Of a DNA stretch of 7,645 nucleotides, positions 5,933 to 7,645 are shown in pieces. Under the pieces are notes generated by a model that worked only from the letters and a program-made list of their open reading frames with translations, ran no database searches and had not been told where the DNA came from. The stretch spans positions 1-7,645 of the forward strand of contig DATDOO010000385.1 in the NCBI GenBank assembly GCA_035293245.1, read 5' to 3'. The translations under genes were made by a program, and so were the position numbers. Origin of the DNA: DATDOO01 sp035293245 (GTDB lineage Bacteria; Pseudomonadota; Gammaproteobacteria; Methylococcales; Methylococcaceae). Numbering within the stretch: position 1 is the first letter of the stretch; the number at the start of each line of letters is the position of its first letter.

Positions 5933-6199
5933 TGTGCGTTGCCTGAACTTGCCGGGGCCGGGACCCTTCCGCAACCGCTCCCTTCCCCCGTCTTTTTGAA
6001 ATGGCGGCGCTGGGCGGGATACGGACCCCGCGGTCGGTCTCCGCGAGTTCGGCACGGCTTTTGTGCCATATACTTGAAACAAATGCAGTGCATTATGTCG
6101 GCACGCGAGTGCCGCGATGCTCCCGGCTCGTTTTCTTTTCCCCATTACAGTTGAATCCATGCTCATAAGCAGGCGCTCCGTTCGTCGGCGGGACCGTTG
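5933..6199. other. Intergenic region between the Ig-repeat protein and the glycosyltransferase
   Basis: No gene of convincing length or composition is seen. A T-run (TCTTTTTG, about 5991-5998) follows the Ig-protein stop by about 60 nt, but no good stem precedes it, so termination there is doubtful. ATGCA-G-TGCAT (6083-6093) is a perfect odd palindrome. CGGCAC-GCGA-GTGCCG (6099-6114) is a tight 6-bp hairpin. TATACT at 6069-6074 is a good -10 match, but only a weak -35 lies at usual spacing. A 13-codon reading frame (6159-6200) ends with TGA overlapping the downstream ATG. Confidence 0.5.
6069..6114 (+). promoter_or_regulatory. Possible promoter with adjacent palindromes upstream of the glycosyltransferase
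   Basis: TATACT at 6069-6074 matches a sigma-70 -10 element, and the surrounding 40 bp are locally AT-rich in a GC-rich window. The best -35 candidate is poor. Immediately downstream lie the palindrome ATGCAGTGCAT (6083-6093) and the hairpin CGGCAC/GTGCCG (6099-6114). They are placed where an operator or a 5'-leader structure would sit. All of this is weak and positional. Confidence 0.25.
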
Positions 6200-7645
6200 A
6201 TGCGGTCGGACCCCATACGCTCAGGCCCTCGGTGCCACGTCCCCAAGCCGGCGAGTCGCTGCGCGGTCAGGCGCTGGGCCGGCAAGACCCCGTGGTTGTG
6301 CTGGGCGCGATGCGCCTTACCTCATGCAGCCGATGCCAATGGGAGTTTCGAATCCTGCCGGCTCCGGGATGCGCTTTTCCTGGTGTTGGTCCTTGCCGTA
6401 GCCGGAGCGTGGAGCGCGCGTCTGCCCCTGGACGGACATGAGGTCTTCGTCGCCCAGACGGCGCAGGAAATGCTCCAGCGCGGCGATTGGCTGGTGCCGT
6501 ACTTCAACGGCGAACCCCGCCTGACCAAACCCCCGCTGAACTATTGGCTCACCGCCTTTTTCGCCTGGCTGAGCGGCGCGGGACACGTGCTCCCGGAACA
6601 TGCCCGGGCGGTTTCCGTCTTCGCCGGCGTCGGTGTCTGCGCGCTCACCCTCGCCGCCGGTCGTTTGCTGTTTCCGCAGCAGGGCCGCATCGCCGCCGGC
6701 GCGGCCCTGATGCTGGCGTCCAGCGCTGGGTTTTTCACCTTCACGCACGATGCCCGCTCGGACATGCTGTACACCTTGCTGTGCATGGGCGGCGTCACCG
6801 CATTCATCCGCGCCTGGCGTCGCGGCGAAGGGGGTGAGCCGACCGGCTGGGCCCCTTATCTGGCCTGGAGCTGTTATGGTCTGGCCACCCTGGCCAAAGG
6901 CCCGCATATTCCCGCCCTGTTCGTGCTGGCGTGCGCCCTGTTCGCCGGTTACGCGCGTGTGCCGTGGGGAAAATGGGGAGAACTGTTTCGTCCCCTGAGC
7001 GGACTCGCGCTATTCGCGGCAATCGCCTTGCCCTGGTGGTGGCTGCTGCGCCAGGAGGTAGGGGCGGAAGTGTTCGCGGCCAGCCAACTGAGCGGCAACC
7101 TGCTGACGGGGCACGGAAAGCATTGGTTCACACCGTATTATTTCTACCGCTCCCTCCCCCTGATGGCGCCCTGGCTGGCGCCTGTACTCGCTGCCCTGTG
7201 GAGCATCGGGCGTTGCCGCCCTGCTGCGGAAACTGCGCTGTTGCTCCTGCTCGCCTTCATTCCGGCCATCGCTTTAGGCTTGGGTTCGCAGCAGCGTCCG
7301 GTGTACATCCTGCCCGCCCTGCCCTGGCTGTTCCTGCTGCTGGCAAAATTCGCGACCGCTCCCCTCGGCGCGCAGCCGCGCGTTGTCGCCTGGGCCATTC
7401 CCGCCCAGTGGTTGCTGATACTGATCGGCGGCGGCTGGCTCTGGCTCCGGGCGGATGAGTCCTTGCGCGCGGAGATTCCCGGCCCGACCTTGCTGGCGCT
7501 GGCCGCCTGCGGAGCAGTCTGGCTTGCCTGCCTGATCCGGCGCCGCCGGCAAAATCTGGACACCGGGCCCGACATGACCGGTACCGCCGTATTGCTGTGC
7601 CTGAGCTATATCCTGGCGGGCGGCACCCCCCTCGTCTGGGGGGCC
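6200..7645 (+). CDS. GT39/ArnT-like membrane glycosyltransferase, C-terminus outside window, start uncertain
   Basis: The frame is open from 6155 to the right edge (482 codons from the ATG at 6200). From about residue 55 (6362) it is a polytopic membrane protein of the ArnT/PMT type, which transfers a sugar from a polyprenyl-phosphate donor on the periplasmic side. Visible hallmarks are the acidic loop LPLDGHEVFVAQTAQEML (D78, E81), EPRLTKPPLNYWL (105-117), HDARSDMLYTLL (183-194), LAKGPHIPALF (231-241) and many Leu/Ala/Trp-rich membrane helices. Residues 1-54 do not look like this family and have a non-coding feel. The ATG at 6200 has a weak GGCGGGA upstream and overlaps a short upstream frame, which favours it slightly. 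An alternative is that translation begins at the ATG cluster 6324/6333/6339 in the next frame (MQPMPMGVSNPAG) and a one-base shift near 6360 joins the frames; that would mean a frameshift or sequencing error. The acceptor (lipid A, another lipid or protein) cannot be told. Confidence 0.8.
   Translation, partial: MRSDPIRSGPRCHVPKPASRCAVRRWAGKTPWLCWARCALPHAADANGSFESCRLRDALFLVLVLAVAGAWSARLPLDGHEVFVAQTAQEMLQRGDWLVPYFNGEPRLTKPPLNYWLTAFFAWLSGAGHVLPEHARAVSVFAGVGVCALTLAAGRLLFPQQGRIAAGAALMLASSAGFFTFTHDARSDMLYTLLCMGGVTAFIRAWRRGEGGEPTGWAPYLAWSCYGLATLAKGPHIPALFVLACALFAGYARVPWGKWGELFRPLSGLALFAAIALPWWWLLRQEVGAEVFAASQLSGNLLTGHGKHWFTPYYFYRSLPLMAPWLAPVLAALWSIGRCRPAAETALLLLLAFIPAIALGLGSQQRPVYILPALPWLFLLLAKFATAPLGAQPRVVAWAIPAQWLLILIGGGWLWLRADESLRAEIPGPTLLALAACGAVWLACLIRRRRQNLDTGPDMTGTAVLLCLSYILAGGTPLVWGA

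Noticed and set aside
5950..6000. Intrinsic terminator after the Ig-repeat gene
   Set aside because: There is a T-run, but no stable GC stem directly in front of it; the nearby GGGGCCGGGACCC does not fold into a clean hairpin.
6317..6907. 196-residue minus-strand frame in the glycosyltransferase region
   Set aside because: The plus strand carries unmistakable GT39 motifs (TKPPLNYWL, LAKGP) over the same stretch.

Overview
The window is GC-rich bacterial DNA with strong third-position G/C bias. It carries a sigma-54 (NtrC-type) two-component system, an outer-membrane barrel protein, a PstS-like periplasmic binding protein, a large exported Ig-repeat protein and a GT39/ArnT-type membrane glycosyltransferase. 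This mix points to a Gram-negative proteobacterium. A gammaproteobacterium such as a methanotroph-like Methylococcales member is my best guess, but it rests on overall flavour and not on a diagnostic marker.

Layout. (1) 1-474, + strand: the 3' end of a Gln/Arg-rich, coiled-coil-like protein whose start lies left of the window. (2) 475-593: a short gap between convergent genes with three hairpins, one of them a REP-like GGGGCG...CGCCCC palindrome. (3) 594-1961, - strand: a complete sigma-54-dependent response regulator with all AAA+ motifs intact but Arg in place of the conserved receiver Lys. (4) 1958-about 2536, - strand: the C-terminal part of its partner histidine kinase, overlapping the regulator by ATGA. 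The ATP-binding domain is present, but the H-box and the whole sensor half are missing. (5) about 2537-3535, + strand: a porin-like beta-barrel protein with no start codon of its own and no signal peptide. (6) 3538-4032, + strand: a small PstS-like periplasmic binding protein 2 nt downstream. (7) 4033-4285: intergenic. (8) 4286-5932, + strand: an exported 548-residue protein with an unrecognised Cys-containing N-terminal region, an Asp/Asn/Pro repeat, a polyproline linker and two putative Ig (He_PIG-like) domains. (9) 5933-6199: intergenic with small palindromes. (10) about 6200 to the right edge, + strand: a GT39/ArnT-like glycosyltransferase, cut by the window end and with an uncertain start.

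The most unusual point is near 2537. Kinase sequence on the minus strand stops exactly where porin sequence on the plus strand begins, and both genes lack their 5' ends. This looks like a deletion, or another rearrangement, that removed the region between two divergent genes together with both 5' ends; a chimeric assembly is the alternative. If intact relatives exist, the ancestral locus would be a kinase/sigma-54 regulator pair next to a porin plus a phosphate-type binding protein. That would be a plausible sense-and-respond unit for an anion or small solute, with the regulator driving the exported proteins from a sigma-54 promoter. I found no convincing sigma-54 promoter, and no CRISPR array, tRNA, rRNA, transposase or integrase in the window.
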